Source: Bondarzewia mesenterica (lineage: Eukaryota; Basidiomycota; Agaricomycetes; Russulales; Bondarzewiaceae). From it: a DNA stretch of 64,000 nt. The translations under genes were made by a program, and so were the position numbers. The notes beneath the pieces are model-generated. The model was not told where the DNA came from, did not search any database, and saw only the letters and a program-made list of their open reading frames with translations. This document shows positions 45,101 to 57,560 of this stretch, piece after piece. Numbering within the stretch: the stretch's first letter is position 1; each line of letters starts with the position of its first letter. The stretch covers positions 1-64,000 of the forward strand of contig SGPL01000108.1 of NCBI GenBank assembly GCA_004802705.1, given 5' to 3'.

Positions 45101-45156
45101 TCCTCCTCCCTACTAAAATAATGACTGTCCTCAATCAGTGGGGGCAAGTGAAGGCT
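45101..45156 (-). promoter_or_regulatory. Second polypurine-tract region, after the integrase stop
   Basis: This is nearly identical to 41769-41824. On the minus strand it covers the end of the integrase frame (APTD, stop TGA) and AGTAGGGAGGAGGA. It bounds the antisense cassette on the pol side. Confidence 0.7.
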
Positions 45157-48100
45157 CAGCAGAGCCATTCAATGTCTGATCATCCTTATTAACCTCCAGG
45201 TTGGGCAAATGTGAGGATTTCAGAGTGCGCAGGCAGTCCGTCGTGATGTCAATGAGTTCATTGAGTGGCAAAAGATCCAGACATTCATGTGTGAAGTAAA
45301 GAATGATATAAAAAGCCATGATAGGATGATCATGGACTGAGCCATCAAGCTCGCACAATATATATGCTGCCTCGATTGCGCGACAGCACAATATATGACT
45401 CATTATATTACGTGCATATTTTTCTATTTAATGACTTTTTGATGGTGATGTGTCGCACAAAGACCAAATGCCTGGGTTAGAAATCGAAGTCTTTAATAGT
45501 AGCCCCATATTCGTATTCAAAGTAGAGGGCAGCCTCATGTCTTGCTGCAAAGACTTTGCTATAAAGCTTATCAAGATATGTGCGCCTCTTCTGCAGCACG
45601 ATCGCGCACTGTGTGATCAGGTCTGTCATTGATAGGATAGAGTCTGGTGGTGGCAAGAGATATGTCGCTTTCATGATATCTAAAGGGAGAAATGGGTGAG
45701 TGCCCATTATAGCAAAATATGGTGAGCAGCTCATGCGATGATGAATGATAACTCAATCAGCCTAGAATACAGAGTACGTGACTCGATGCCACTTCATTTC
45801 ATTGCCATTAGTTGCTTTGAAAAGTGCTTGATGGACATCGAAGTGCAACCATTTAACCAGTCCATTCGTGCAAGAGTTGTAACCCAAAATGTGAACATGG
45901 TTAATGTGATACTTTTAAGACAAATAATCCAGTGCTTTAATGAAGGCTGAGCCATTATCTGAGATAATTTTGCATAGTGACCCCCAGCAGCATAAGATGT
46001 CTTCAAATATTCAGTCTCCTAGTGCCTTAGCAGTTTCTCTGTGGAGTATCCAAAATTCAGGATAATGCATGATGGAACACCACCCTTGCACCATATATTT
46101 AAAACCTCCTGATCATGGCATGTGCATCGTGTCCATATACATCTTCACAAAGAGGAGCGCAGGTATGGTGATGATAGGAGGAATCAAGATATTTCTAGTC
46201 TGTCACAGCTGACATAAGTAGCAGGTCTTTATGAACCAAGAGATGTCATTTTGCATGCATGGCCACTAGAAGCATTCACCTATGAGCATGTGGGTCGCAT
46301 AGTATCCTTTGTGACCTACATCATTATACGTGGAGTATAGCACCAGTAATCGATGTGAGGAATCTAAGACCAACTTGTGGGTCTTAATGCCAAAGCTTAT
46401 CAGAAGTGAAGAAGAATTCAGCACAGTAGCGCACGAACATCCCATAGTCAGCATCAGAATATCAGCTGGTCACTCGAGCAATCAATGCTATGCGTACACT
46501 ACTTCAATCGCTTGTCCGCAGCATGAGCCTTTTGCATTCATGGAATGAGGTTATAGATGAGAAAAGGTGGTTCAGAGTATGCTGGCTCCGATGAAGCTAC
46601 TGCAGAGAACATCGCTAAGGTTAGTTGAGATGAGTTGACCAGGAACAAATCATTAATCTGATGCAGAAAGCCATAGAGGTTGTCTATTCAGTCATCAAAG
46701 TCATCATTCTCTAGTTCTGAATGATCGCCTAATTGAGGAGGCTGACATGACATTTCATCTAGTCCATGCCATACACCAGGAACATGAATTAATTCAAAGT
46801 GAAAAATGAGGATGCTGATGATCCAGTGGTTGATACTGGCTGAGGGTGCAATATTTGGATTGGTGAGCATGCCTTTGATATACCTGACATTGACCTCTAT
46901 GATGAGATTGTGCACTTCAATTAGATACATCTTCAATGCACGTAGGGCCCAAAATAGGCCATAAAGCTTGAGCTTCGGTTGAGAAAAACGTGACTCACAG
47001 TCATTTAGAGTAATTAATCCAAAGCACGCATAGTATCTGATCTTTGGATTATCGGCATCACATTGGCATAAATAAAAGCCGACCGTGATGTAAGAGGTAT
47101 CGATAGTGAGAATGACTGGTGCGCCTGAGGTATAGTCGATCGGCCGAAGAGCAGGTGACTATAAGAGAGCCACTTTTAGATTTTCTTAGGCAGTGATTTG
47201 CTCTAGCCTAAAAATGAAGGGTTGCTCCTTTCAAGTAAGCATGGTGAGATGGTGCGCATGATGCATGAAATTCTTGATAAAGATCTGACAGACTCCAATG
47301 GTTTCTAGAAATGCTCACTCTTCTGACAGATCACGACATGGCCCTCAATTGACTATTTTGGCCACTCAGTTATCTTCTGGAAAGTGACCCTCTGCCATAC
47401 ATTAATGGCCTATGACCGTAATCTCTGGCATACATAAGACTGACTTGAATCCTAAAAACATGCCACTGCAGTACTTCATGCGCTGTATGACACAATTCAA
47501 GTTTTTAAAGTATTCTCATATAAACTGACAAATCCTAGGATTATCAGGATGAGTCTCGCAGGAACCATCCATTAACAAGTAGCTATGAATAGGCCTACAG
47601 ATTGGGATATTGTTGATATATGGAATGGTATAGCATGAGATCTCGGGTTGTTAGATGAAGGTAATGTCATCATAAAAGATTAGAATGGAATTTGTCCATC
47701 CTATCGGCAGTGTGACTAGGCAAAGCACACCAAATGAAGTTTGGAATGTTGTGTAGTCATGCGAAGCACGGTCAAGCATGCACTCATTATATTCAACATA
47801 AAGGTCAAGCATGCCACTACACGCGCGAGCCGCAAACTATTTAGCTATTTGATCAGTATGTGGGGGAACACTTGAGTGTTGAATTGTGACTGCATTGAGT
47901 AGTTCAAGTGAATGGACAGGGTGAAGGCTCTTGCCATCTTTCTTGATGACACAGAACCAATGCGAGCAATAAGATGAGTTTGACAATTCATAGACACCTA
48001 CATCAATTTTTATTTAATAACCTGGCAGACCTCATTGTATATTCCTGGCAGAATGGGGATATTGTGGAGGACCCAGGGCTTGTGCTAAATAACTGGCATG

Positions 48101-49530
48101 CAAACAGGTGGAAAGAAGTCTTCGCAAAGTGTCCACATTTTGAGTCATCCCAGGCAAAGGCCTCATTCTGAAGGCACATGAAATGATGCATGAGATTGCG
48201 TTCAGCCAGTAAGAGGAAGTCTGTCAGGTGTGCACGATTGATCACATCTTGGCATTCATTTGAATAGTGTCTGATGGGTTTAAATAGTGAAGGATTCAGT
48301 GACAAGGTAGAAAGAGTCACAAGAGGATCGCCCGTGATGTTGCGCACAATGTGAAATTATTCTGGGAGGTCTGCTAAGACTGGCCAGATTTTAAGTGCAA
48401 CAGGCTTGTATTTTTTCTTTGCTATGAATACTGCAACTGGGAAGGTGACATGCAGTGAAGAAGTTGCAGTTGAAATTATTAAAGTCGCGGTGACACTTAG
48501 TAATGCACAAAGGAAGAGCGATGAGATCGAAGAATTACAGGCTAGGGTATATAGGAATTAAAGGTCATATGGAGAGAGCGAAGAATAGGGTTGGGTATAG
48601 GCTTTAATGGTCAGCATCAGCAAGGGTGCATCATAGTTGATCATTAGCATACAGACGACTTCTCCTTGATTTGGGATCAAATCCTTGAGTTGCAAAATCC
48701 AGTGCACCACGCAGAATCGTGGGTAGGACTGCCTTTCGTCCAGTGTTCAGATCATGGATCGTGATGAGCTGTTGCTCATTAGTGAAGTTCTTGACCAGAC
48801 TTTCAGTTAAGATGTCAAGGGTCGGCCGAGTAGTATGTCATAGGTGGGACTATTAATGACATGCACCTGAAGGTAGAGCATAATATCACTGATAAGAAAG
48901 GGAACATTGTGTGCAAGTCCTAGCAACTCATCAATTTCACCATTTGCTGACTATATATTGAGGCAGATATCAAGATTATATGCAAGAGCGAGCGAGTTAC
49001 AAACCCCATCTGACATCACGATGATCTGTGAACCAGGATCGACAATACTTTCAATATGTTGCTGATTGTCAACTAGTGGGAGTATAGAATGTAGCACTGA
49101 TGACTTCTTTGTGACTATAAGCACATCATGGTCCTCAGGTGTAGTCCAGTGCAAATACATCTCATAGGAATCTGAGATGACAAATATGCCTTCTGGTAGA
49201 TCAGCCATCTGTTGTGCACCATTGGGATCCAGCTATCTATTGAATAAAGATTGAATAACTGGAAACTTGTCGCCAATTAGCTTTTCTATAAAACTATCTG
49301 CATTGGCCAAGGCCATTGCCTCAAGGACTTCTTCTATGCTTGCTTGTAAAGAAACCTTAANTGGGGGCATCCGCTTGTTTATAACTGATTCATGAACTTG
49401 GGAGTGGTCCTCTAGTGATAAANAGAAGAGCTCGTGCTGTATTAGCATAATTTTTGATTGCATTGCACGATCATAAACTTCATCTGCAATCTTCAGNTTA
49501 TGGACAGGGGCCACCATGCAATACACTAGA
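45131..49530 (-). pseudogene. Pol of the nested Gypsy: protease, RT, RNase H, integrase, decayed
   Basis: Minus-strand order: protease region with IESIVDPGSQIIVMSDGVCN (about 49070-48990); a linker with KYKPVALKIWPVLADLPE (about 48400) and ITGDPLVTLSTL; RT with FAWDDSKCGHFAKTSF (about 48150) and a catalytic site reading YINN at 47620-47609 where YIDD is expected; RNase H ending with the connection-like EVNVRYIKGMLTNPNIAPSA (46900-46830) and HVPGVWHGLDEMSCQPPQ; integrase with a zinc-binding N-part near 46380 (YNDVGHKGYYATHMLI) and C-terminal ILCELDGSVHDHPIMAFYII (45360-45290). Many stops occur. RT is certainly inactive with both aspartates lost. No chromodomain is seen. Confidence 0.82.
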
Positions 49531-50929
49531 TCTGATCATTTCAGTATCTGAGGTGGAATGCTGATGTTGCGATCTTATGGGAGCGCATACATAGCATCAC
49601 AGATATTAGCAAAAGGATGGTTCAGTGGTTCAGTCATATGTGCGATCAGTTCAACTAATGCTAGAATATGTGGTGGCGTATCACGACATGCTTCTGTAGG
49701 TTAACAATGTGGCACTGATGGTAGAGGAGTATCCTCTTGTTCTAATTCAGATGCCTTTGTGTGATCTGATGTGGCCTTCTGTCAATGCTGTGCTCTCTGT
49801 GCATGAGTATGAATAATCAGTTCAAATTGGCAGTTCTGTAGCACAGCAATCTCATGCTGAAGGCTCGTGATCCTCTTCATAACAAATAGCTAGAACATGG
49901 CTGTGAGGGTTCTTCAGCTCCCAGATGGAGGATGCAGTTGATGCCATAAACTAATTGTGCATGAGCCAGCTGTCCTGGGTTCTGGTGGTGGTATTCATCA
50001 AAGTGGTCCTTGAGCAGTGTGCCCTCAATTGCATTCAGGATGAAGGCACCCACTAGTAATACAATCATGCCTTCAATATTTCTGCGGCACTTGCCCTCAT
50101 GAATGTATTCTTTGATGACATCACAGGTGCGCATGTAATGCTCCATGGATCTAGAGAAGTTGCAGGTATTATTGCTCATACCCATCGGCCATCTAAGTGG
50201 CACTCCAGGACCATCACGGGGTGCTTGCTAGTTAGTAAGTATGTGCACGACAGATTACACCATCGCATCCATTATAGAGGTGAAATCCTCGACCTTGATG
50301 CCTGGTGTGACTACCTGCAGTGCTGCGATTGCTACAATAGTGCCATGCTGAGTAGCTATTACCATGGTACCCAGAAGTATGAATTTTGTAGCTGTATGAA
50401 CTTCATTAAGCTGGAAGGGATCATCTGGGTGATGGTCTGAGAGCTTAAGCTATAAGCACTGTGATATGCGAGTCCAAAGTTCAGGCTGGAAGCCACGACA
50501 ATATGCGTGACTTTGCTCTGCAGTAGTGAGATGCCCTTTCTTAATGAGGGATGAGGTGATTGTGAGAAACTGACAGTAGTATTCACCTAAATTACCACGC
50601 AAGGTAATCCCTATGCGAGACTGCTCTCTTATGAGTTTGTCCATATCTGTGACTGAGTATTTCTGTTCTTCTTTCGGACCTAGATAAAGGGCAAAGGCTT
50701 TGACCTTAAACTCCTCATAAGTCTTGTCATTCATGATGTAGATCAACAATAACTTTTAAAGTTCTCTATCATCAATGCTGAGGAATCAGCAAGCATGTCA
50801 CTTCTTTTTGACGTCTTCATTCACCCTGTAGCATGCAAACTGATATTCTAGGTCACTAAAATAGCGACAAAGTTCGCGCAGTTGTGAGGAGTTGAATGAG
50901 GGGGCATTACAATCACTACGTAAAGGCAT
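49531..50929 (-). pseudogene. Gag of the nested Gypsy, decayed
   Basis: The probable start is MPLRSDCNAPSFNSSQLREL at 50929. It continues with RYFSDLEYQFACYRVNEDVK, a capsid-like N-part common to mushroom Gypsy elements, then TYEEFKVKAFALYLGPKEEQ (50719) and GHLTTAEQSHAYCRGFQPEL. A knuckle-like stretch CNFSRSMEHYMRTC (about 50164-50123) has Ser at the second Cys position. Stops occur between pieces. Confidence 0.7.
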
Positions 50930-51388
50930 AGAAGGTGTGACCATGGTATAAATTGAGATAGAGCTAAAAGGGCATGATAGTAGAGGCGATAAGAGTCATG
51001 TGCTAGGGATAGCATCGAGTGCGAGTGTAGAAGGGATTGTGAGTAGTTGGTCAGGCATGGGATCCAGTGAATGATAGGTCAATGAATTAAAGATGCAAAG
51101 AGGTGAAGGTAGTGGAGAATTGGATGGTAAAAAGAACTGCACAAGTTTTGATGAAAGTGAGAGATCAGGTAGGTTGTTGTGATGCACGAGTGGAGATGAT
51201 ACTATATCAGCAAGTGTGAAGAGATCTAAGGAGGTGCTTATATCAAACTGAGAGTCGTTCTCAAGATTTTCTGGGTTCTGTAGTATAGCAATAAGTTCCA
51301 TATGTAGATCACAAAGTTTAGTGCTTCACAGGGATCACTGAGGCTGGCTAGATGAAATCTTGACTATCTCTTACGGTGGGCTCCAAAA
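50930..51388 (-). other. Gypsy leader between LTR and gag, with primer-binding-like site
   Basis: Directly after the 5' LTR end (GCATATCA) the minus strand reads TTTTGGAGCCCACCGTAAGA, starting with a TGG triplet as primer-binding sites do. The rest of the stretch has a 100-codon minus frame (50996-51301) of unknown meaning, possibly leader peptide or chance. Confidence 0.5.
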
Positions 51389-51925
51389 TGATATGCTAGC
51401 AGTGCCTCTAGGAGGAAAAANNAAANNAAAANNACCACTAAAATGTGTAGTGAGTGAGGGCGTCAAGGGTCTCTGACTAGGAATCTCAATGAGTGAGCAA
51501 AGCGATAAGAACAGAAACAATAAAAGAGGAATGCATGATGAGAACACAAAGCAAGCAAGTAAGCATGAGCTTTGGGTAAGTTTGAGGTATCAGTGCATGT
51601 GAGCGCGCGATGTTTTGATGAGTGGATGAACTAAGAGAGCCCGTTAAGGTGGGGCTGTGAGAGCAAGTTATGAGGATGAGGTCAAAGATGAAGATGAAGG
51701 CTATAATGAAGGCAAAGACGACAAGCTATATGAACCACCCATGACTATGAGGCAAGCTGGAAGTGTCTTACACTCAAAGTGAACTGAAATGCTTATTCTG
51801 AGGGATAAAGCAAACTTGTATTTGTGAGCATGATAGTATGCGGTATAAGACTGAGTGGTGGGAGAATCATATATAAATAGCTGCGGGCTGATGTAACCGA
51901 TGCAGAATTACAATCACATGATCAG
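51389..51925 (-). repeat. 5' (right) LTR of the nested Gypsy, first part
   Basis: It matches 40731-41280 of the left LTR. An N-rich patch lies at 51421-51433. It is interrupted after CACATGATCAG by the insertion at 51926. The LTR resumes at 54758. Confidence 0.85.
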
Positions 51926-54757
51926 TGTCATGCTCATAAATTGTTCAGAACCAAAAAAGTTGTCATGGTGGCCGAATTATGCAAAGTCCATACAAGATGG
52001 ATCATATCCAAAATACAGGCACTATGACCACCCAAAAGGTTCTGAAGGCAATTTTTGAATGAATGATAAGGACAGTGATCAAGCAAATTACATGCAATTA
52101 GGCAACAAGAGAAGCTGGAAATTGCCGAAGAAGCTGATGAGAACAGCAACTGAAAGGAAGCGGTAAAGTCAATCACTGAAAGGGTGAGCAAGTTAGCGCC
52201 GGAAGGAACACACATAAAGATCAGACTCACTCTGGGCATTATTCTCTCATTTCCTCTCATGTCTGTCTTTCCTACTCTACCTGCACCCACACCCACCTAC
52301 TTGCCTCCTCTCACTCCTCCTTCCTCTGCGCTCATCTACTATGCACTCCTATGCACTCTCACTCCTTCTGCAGTAAAGCCACCTTCTCACTGGTCGACTG
52401 AATCCACCCAAGCTATTTGTCTTCTTTCTTCATCCCCTCCTGCTGTAGCAGTTCAACCCATCCCTCGATTAATTCCTTCATGGCTCATTAATGATGCACT
52501 TTTCCCAATTCTCTCCAACTCTTCCTTCCTTGTCTAATACAGATTATCTTTATCAATCCCCATCACAGTCATCTGACTCCTCTTTCATGATGGCTGTTAT
52601 AGTCTCTTTCTTATCAACATCATGCAAGGCTCTGGCTTTCTTTGGATCCTTGCCCGCTATCTCCCTAGAACTAATTAGCTCACGTGTCTCTTCCATTGAT
52701 TCATACCCCCTCTTCTCTTTGCTGCCTACTTTAGTGTTCAGCCAAGTGCGATCCATGTGAAGGTCCAGCAGGTATATCAACATAAGATCATAGAGGAGGG
52801 TAATGGGAAGCGTGGGTAGTGGTAAGTCCAAGCTAGCCAATCAACCTGATAAGACTGAACATCAGTCTTCATTAGGACAATCAACCTATTCTTGCTTGCA
52901 TTATCATCATCATCGACGACATCATCGATAAGTAGTGTGCAGGTATTCTGTTGATTGGCTGGACCCCTTTGAACCTACATTACCTTGACTTGTTGCTGTT
53001 TTTTTTTTTGTATCATGTGTTTGATACGTTCTTCCCCCCCACTCACACATACTGTCGCTCAAATTTGTCCTACTTGCTGCACCTTGTTACCTTGATTCTT
53101 AAGTTTTGGTTGACTATCTTACATTCACAAGAAGCAATAATGATGGAATTCTGAACAAGCAAGGATGCGACACAAAAATAACTCAAAAAATCGGAAAAAC
53201 TAGCTGAAAAGCACCCTATACTCCCAAAAACAAGACTATATGCAATGAATCCACCTACCAAGCACCTTGTCAAAATATATCCTTGATGGATATAAGCAAG
53301 GGATATACAGACATTTTGAATAGTATTTTTCCCTATTTTTCCGAATTTCTTATCAAGGAGAACAAGTCTGTACAAGGAAATCCAGGTTATCAAGCCCATT
53401 CCAGAAAATCATGGACTGAGAAACCAGGACAAATCCCATGGACAAAACTATGACTCTGACAAGGACCATAGACCTGTCCTATAGACCCAAAGACTGTACA
53501 GCCTTGCATTCCTTGAGGCAGTGCATGCATGGCCTGAAATTAACCCAGCCTCCCTGCATAGGCCTGTTGCATATTTCCAGATTTTGCATCAGCCTTGCCC
53601 AGCCTGACATGGAGATCAGGACCAGTTTAGGCTAGCCTAATAATTGCACAGCCTTTATCATTCCTTGAAACATTCAAGACTTCATCCCTAGAATCAGCTG
53701 GAATTTTCTAGCTCTGGCTAAGAATATTCTAGTCCCTCAGCTGGAATACCCAGCCTTTTCTGGCTTTAACTAGATTTTTCTAGACCTCTCTTGGAATTTT
53801 TGCACAGCCTTATCAGAAAGGTATAAAAGGAGGAGGGATGGAGCAGGTTTGAATAATAGACAAGAACTTAGGAATTATCATTCCAACCACTCATCCACTT
53901 TCTGTACTCTGGTAGCCAGCTTCCAACTGACCTACTAATCATTATCCTTGAAGTTGTTCTTAGTGACTGAAGCCTTGTAGCTTTAAGTTTACTTACACTT
54001 CTAAGATAGTAAATTAGTACAGCTAGTATTGTGTATACTAGCAAAGTTGTACTGCTAACCATTGTCTCAATCACCAATCACAGCTTAAATCTTATGCTCA
54101 GAAGTCTAGCCTTATCTTGTTGACATTCTAATCATCCTCAAGCTAGTAAGCTTTGAACAAGAAAAGTCTTGTAACAAAGTACTAGTGCATCTTCATCTCT
54201 ATCTAAGTCCAGTTCAGGTTCAATCAGAAGCAAGTTCCAGTCCTAAGATAGGAGGAACTATTGCTAGTCTGATTATGCATAAGTATTTCTCTCTTGAAAT
54301 TTAGTACTGATTGCTAGGTTTTAGGAATCCTTCCAAGATTTTATCAGCAAGTCTAAGTCCAAGTCTTCTTCAGTATTAGGTTCAACTGTGACAAGTTGAC
54401 TTAAGACATTTATTGCACATTCATTTTTATCTTCAGCATTTGTCTAATTCTCAGTCAGTCAACGAGACTTATTCCAGTCAAGTCGATGCTCATAAACTAG
54501 ACTCCAATTACTAATCTACTTTAAGATCTTGTACAAACAAGACCTTTTATAGATACACAATATCTGCTCACCTCGTATTCTTGTTCAATACAAGATCAAC
54601 AGAATAAACATAACAACCTTCCTCAAAACGAACAATTAGGCTTCTCTGGGAAAGAAGAAAAACCTAAGTTAAGTCTAGGCACTGAAACACTCACTTGGCA
54701 CCATTGGGTTGTTTTTCCCATCCACGTGTAGCCTTTCCACTGCTTCTGTGCATAACA
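51926..54757. mobile_element. 2.8-kb insertion inside the right LTR, unclassified
   Basis: The left LTR is continuous here, so this block is an insertion. Its ends read TGTCATGCTC...GTGCATAACA, an approximate TGTYATG inverted pair, with TCAG left and TCGG right as a possible 4-bp duplication. Inside, a minus frame at 52840-52553 encodes a charged protein end (YLLDLHMDRTWLNTKVGSKE, KARALHDVDKKETITAIMKE, acidic tail). A TATA-like box GGTATAAAAGGAGG lies near 53820. A stretch at 53085-54615 bounded by TGTTACC and ATAACA could be an LTR or promoter. No transposase or RT is recognised, so it may be a non-autonomous element. Confidence 0.55.
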
Positions 54758-55239
54758 TCGGGCACCCATTCTAATTAGTAAAAACAAATAGGAAGAGAGA
54801 GAGAGTAACAGTGGCTGAGATAGATAAAAGAGAAGAGATAAATAAATAAGTCACAAAAGGTATAAAGGTTGTGTTGAACAACCTCTAGAAATGCGCGAGG
54901 CATGAGCACACTATTACGTGTGATAAACACAGAGGTAAGGAAAAAATGGGTAAGCTAGCTTTAAAAGTCGTACAATGCGTTCAGGAATAAAAAAAAAACA
55001 GCTAATTATGGCTCAGGTGATCTGGTGATAGTCCTAGCTTTTCAGCTGCTTGCATTTCATTGGCTATTTAGTGTGAAGTGTTGGGTGATATCTCGCACTC
55101 TGAGTCGGCCGATTTCACACTATCATTCTGTCGCACACTTTAGTGTAGTGTTCTTGAGAGGGAAGCCGAAGGCTATGAGGGATGGAATAAAGGTGCAAAA
55201 TAGTGGGGCTACATGCTTAAAGTGTGATGGGGCATATCA
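54758..55239 (-). repeat. 5' (right) LTR of the nested Gypsy, second part
   Basis: It matches 41288-41768 of the left LTR from GGGCACCCATTCTAATTAGT to the end GGGGCATATCA. Confidence 0.85.
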
Positions 55240-56190
55240 TCACCCATATATCATATTTGTATATTTATCTTCACTGGCACTTGTGCTGTATTTACAATAA
55301 TGTTCACTGGTGTGATCACTGTTTTTTCCTGAGAAGGTGTAGGACTTCATCAAGCAGCTTCAGCATCAGTGAGCATGAATTCTGCATCAAAATAGGTTCA
55401 GCTGATATATCAAACTTGGATATTCATCCTCACTAGCACTTTTGTTATTTTTTCAATGATGCTATCTCATAAGATCACTGTTCCTCACCAAAAAGGTGTA
55501 AAACTTTGCCAAATGGCTTTACAATTATTTAAGGAGTATTCTATATTACAATAGCTTCTTGCTTATATATCCCCTTTATATATTCATTATGAATAACACT
55601 TGTTTTATTTTTTGAATTATATTTTCTAGTAAAATTACTATTTCTTGCCAAAAAGGCTAAAGGCTTTGCCAGATGGCTTTAGCATTATATGATGTGGATT
55701 CTACATTACAATACCTTCATGTCTATATATCATACTTATATATTCATCTACATCAACTTTTGTTTTGCATCTATGGCCTCGCTTGCTGATAAAAACACTG
55801 TTCTTTCCCAAGAAGGCAAAAACTTTGCCAAGAGGCTTCAAAAATCTCAAGCATGCATTTCACATCTTAATGACCTCTTTTTAATATACAAAACTTGAAT
55901 ATTCATTTATAAATTTTTTTTGTTATGCATTATCTACTATGCTTTCAATAGGATATCAATATTATTGTCTAAGAAGGACTAAAACTTATACAACAAGCTT
56001 CAATGAGTATTAGCCTATGTTCTACATGATAATAGCTTTCTGCACATATGTAAAACTGGCATATTAGCTCACAGGACCACTTGTTTTGCATTCATTATAT
56101 GCTCTTTGATAAAAATACTATTCTTCTTTGAGGAAGATAAAGACTTCATCAGAAGACTTTGGTGAGTGCTGGCATGGATTTTTTATAAAA
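55240..56190 (+). repeat. Tandem array C, left arm, continued
   Basis: About six units of roughly 150 bp carry recurring words: ATATATTCATCCTCACTAGC, GATCACTGTTC, CCAAGAAGGC and TTTGCCAAATGGCTTTA. Later units are more decayed. Some frames inside (for example 55689-55898) are by-products of the repeat. Confidence 0.75.
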
Positions 56191-56430
56191 TTACCTCTGC
56201 TCAAGTTGATGGAGAGATCTTAGAGACCTTATAGGCCCTTCTCAATCAAATTTCTGGCAGCATCTAAACTATGATAACCTCTCACTAGTAAAAAAACTTT
56301 AGATGTCTACATGACCAACTTTAACTGAAAAAAAGTAGATCAAAATGGGTCAGTTTACAACTATATTCTGACCTTTTTGTCTAACAATCTTTATTCAGTG
56401 CTAGCAGTATCCAAGAGATACATTAAAGTG

Positions 56431-57560
56431 AAGGATGCTTTGAAGGCTAGTCAAAAGGCCTTCCAAGCCCTTAATGCAGTGATCAATCACTAATTAGTAG
56501 AGAAATAGGCCAGAGATGCAGAGAATGCTGTCGCTAGTTGATAAAATCATCCTGAGCTTTTAGGCATTTATAATGTCTAGAAGGAGAGAAGTGAGTCATT
56601 CTCTTATATTAGCTTTCATACTTGAATTGAGGTTAGCCTTCAAGTGCCCAGCCGAGCAGCATATCAATTGAAGGTCACCAAAAATAAAGGCCAAGCTAGT
56701 GAGCAAGTTTCACAGGGATTGACTGCATAGCTTTTGACTGAGATTAAAATACAAGAGGCACAGTGAGAATATTATTTCTTGAAAGTACATTTAATAGATA
56801 CAATCAAGATTGTCTCTATCAGCTTGAGTCGACTATCTATCCTAAAATGCTTTAGTAGAAGCTCTCATTGAGCTTGATGAATCTTGATATCAGCTTGAGA
56901 ATTAGATTATCACCTTTTAAAAGGAGGCTGAGAAATATATTAAATTAGCTGACTCAAGTGCTAAGTGAAAATATATCTCATCAGACCTTATTTTTAGCCT
57001 TAAAATAAGTAAAGATGACCCCATCCTAAAGGAATTAGTGAAAGAGGATGCTGATGATGTCTTCAATATTATCTTTACTAAAAATATAGTTATTTCTCTC
57101 CCTTTTATCTTTAAGATTATAAAATGCAGAGAGTTTGGTTTAGAGAAGCTTGCTAAGCAAAAATTAGAGCTGCAACAAGGCTAAGCTAATGACACCCTCT
57201 ATTACATATAAATCATCATTAGCCATAATTTATTTCTCTTCTATAGCTCAGTGAAATAGGCCAACAGCTAGAAGAAGAAGGCTTGGGTATGAAATGAGGT
57301 GGCTATCCTTAAAAATAATATTTATAAACATTCTAAGATCTACATTACATGTTGACAAGCTATGGTATACCTCAGAGTCAATGTAAATGTGCTTAGCATA
57401 TACAAGGAGTTGAAGAAAGAATACTCAAATGCAAGCATGGTGATCATAGAGCTAAGTCTCTTGAGAACTAGAAAGAAAGAGCTTTTATAGATTTAGAACA
57501 TAGATATTATCTAAGATGCTAAAGGCAATGGATAAATGAAAGAATGTGAGTGATTTTGCA
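56431..57560 (+). pseudogene. KDZ-type transposase C-terminal part, strongly decayed
   Basis: Plus-strand text reads KDALKASQKAFQALNAVINH (56431), then in another frame LKISKDDPILKELVKEDADD (about 56999), KCREFGLEKLAKQKLELQQG, then SKIYITC-QAMVYLRV (57332) and LSIYKELKKEYSNASMVIIE (57389) with a following N-I-D motif and KGNG. The last blocks resemble the helical C-terminal region of KDZ (Kyakuja/Dileera/Zisupton) transposases from Agaricomycetes, where a YxxLKKEDL-like motif and a later W-I-W-N-D motif occur. That comparison is from memory. The catalytic N-part is not visible. Stops are consistent with C-to-T decay. Confidence 0.5.

Larger units (their letters stand above)
40731..55239 (-). 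mobile_element. Ty3/Gypsy LTR retrotransposon, minus strand, with antisense gene cassette and nested insertion
   Basis: Both ends are LTRs beginning and ending TGATATGC/GCATATCA. On the minus strand: right (5') LTR, primer-binding-like TTTTGGAGCCCACCG, gag, protease, RT, RNase H, integrase, a 3.3-kb antisense cassette, purine tract AGTAGGGAGGAGGA, left (3') LTR. The right LTR is split by a 2.8-kb insertion. The element lies inside array C of the inverted-repeat element: 40706-40730 and 55240 onward are parts of one array. A clean target duplication is not visible (CTTGC against TCACC). Confidence 0.88.

Noticed and set aside
40726..55244. Target-site duplication around the nested Gypsy
   Set aside because: Flanks CTTGC and TCACC do not match, even allowing transitions; decay or a small deletion hides it.
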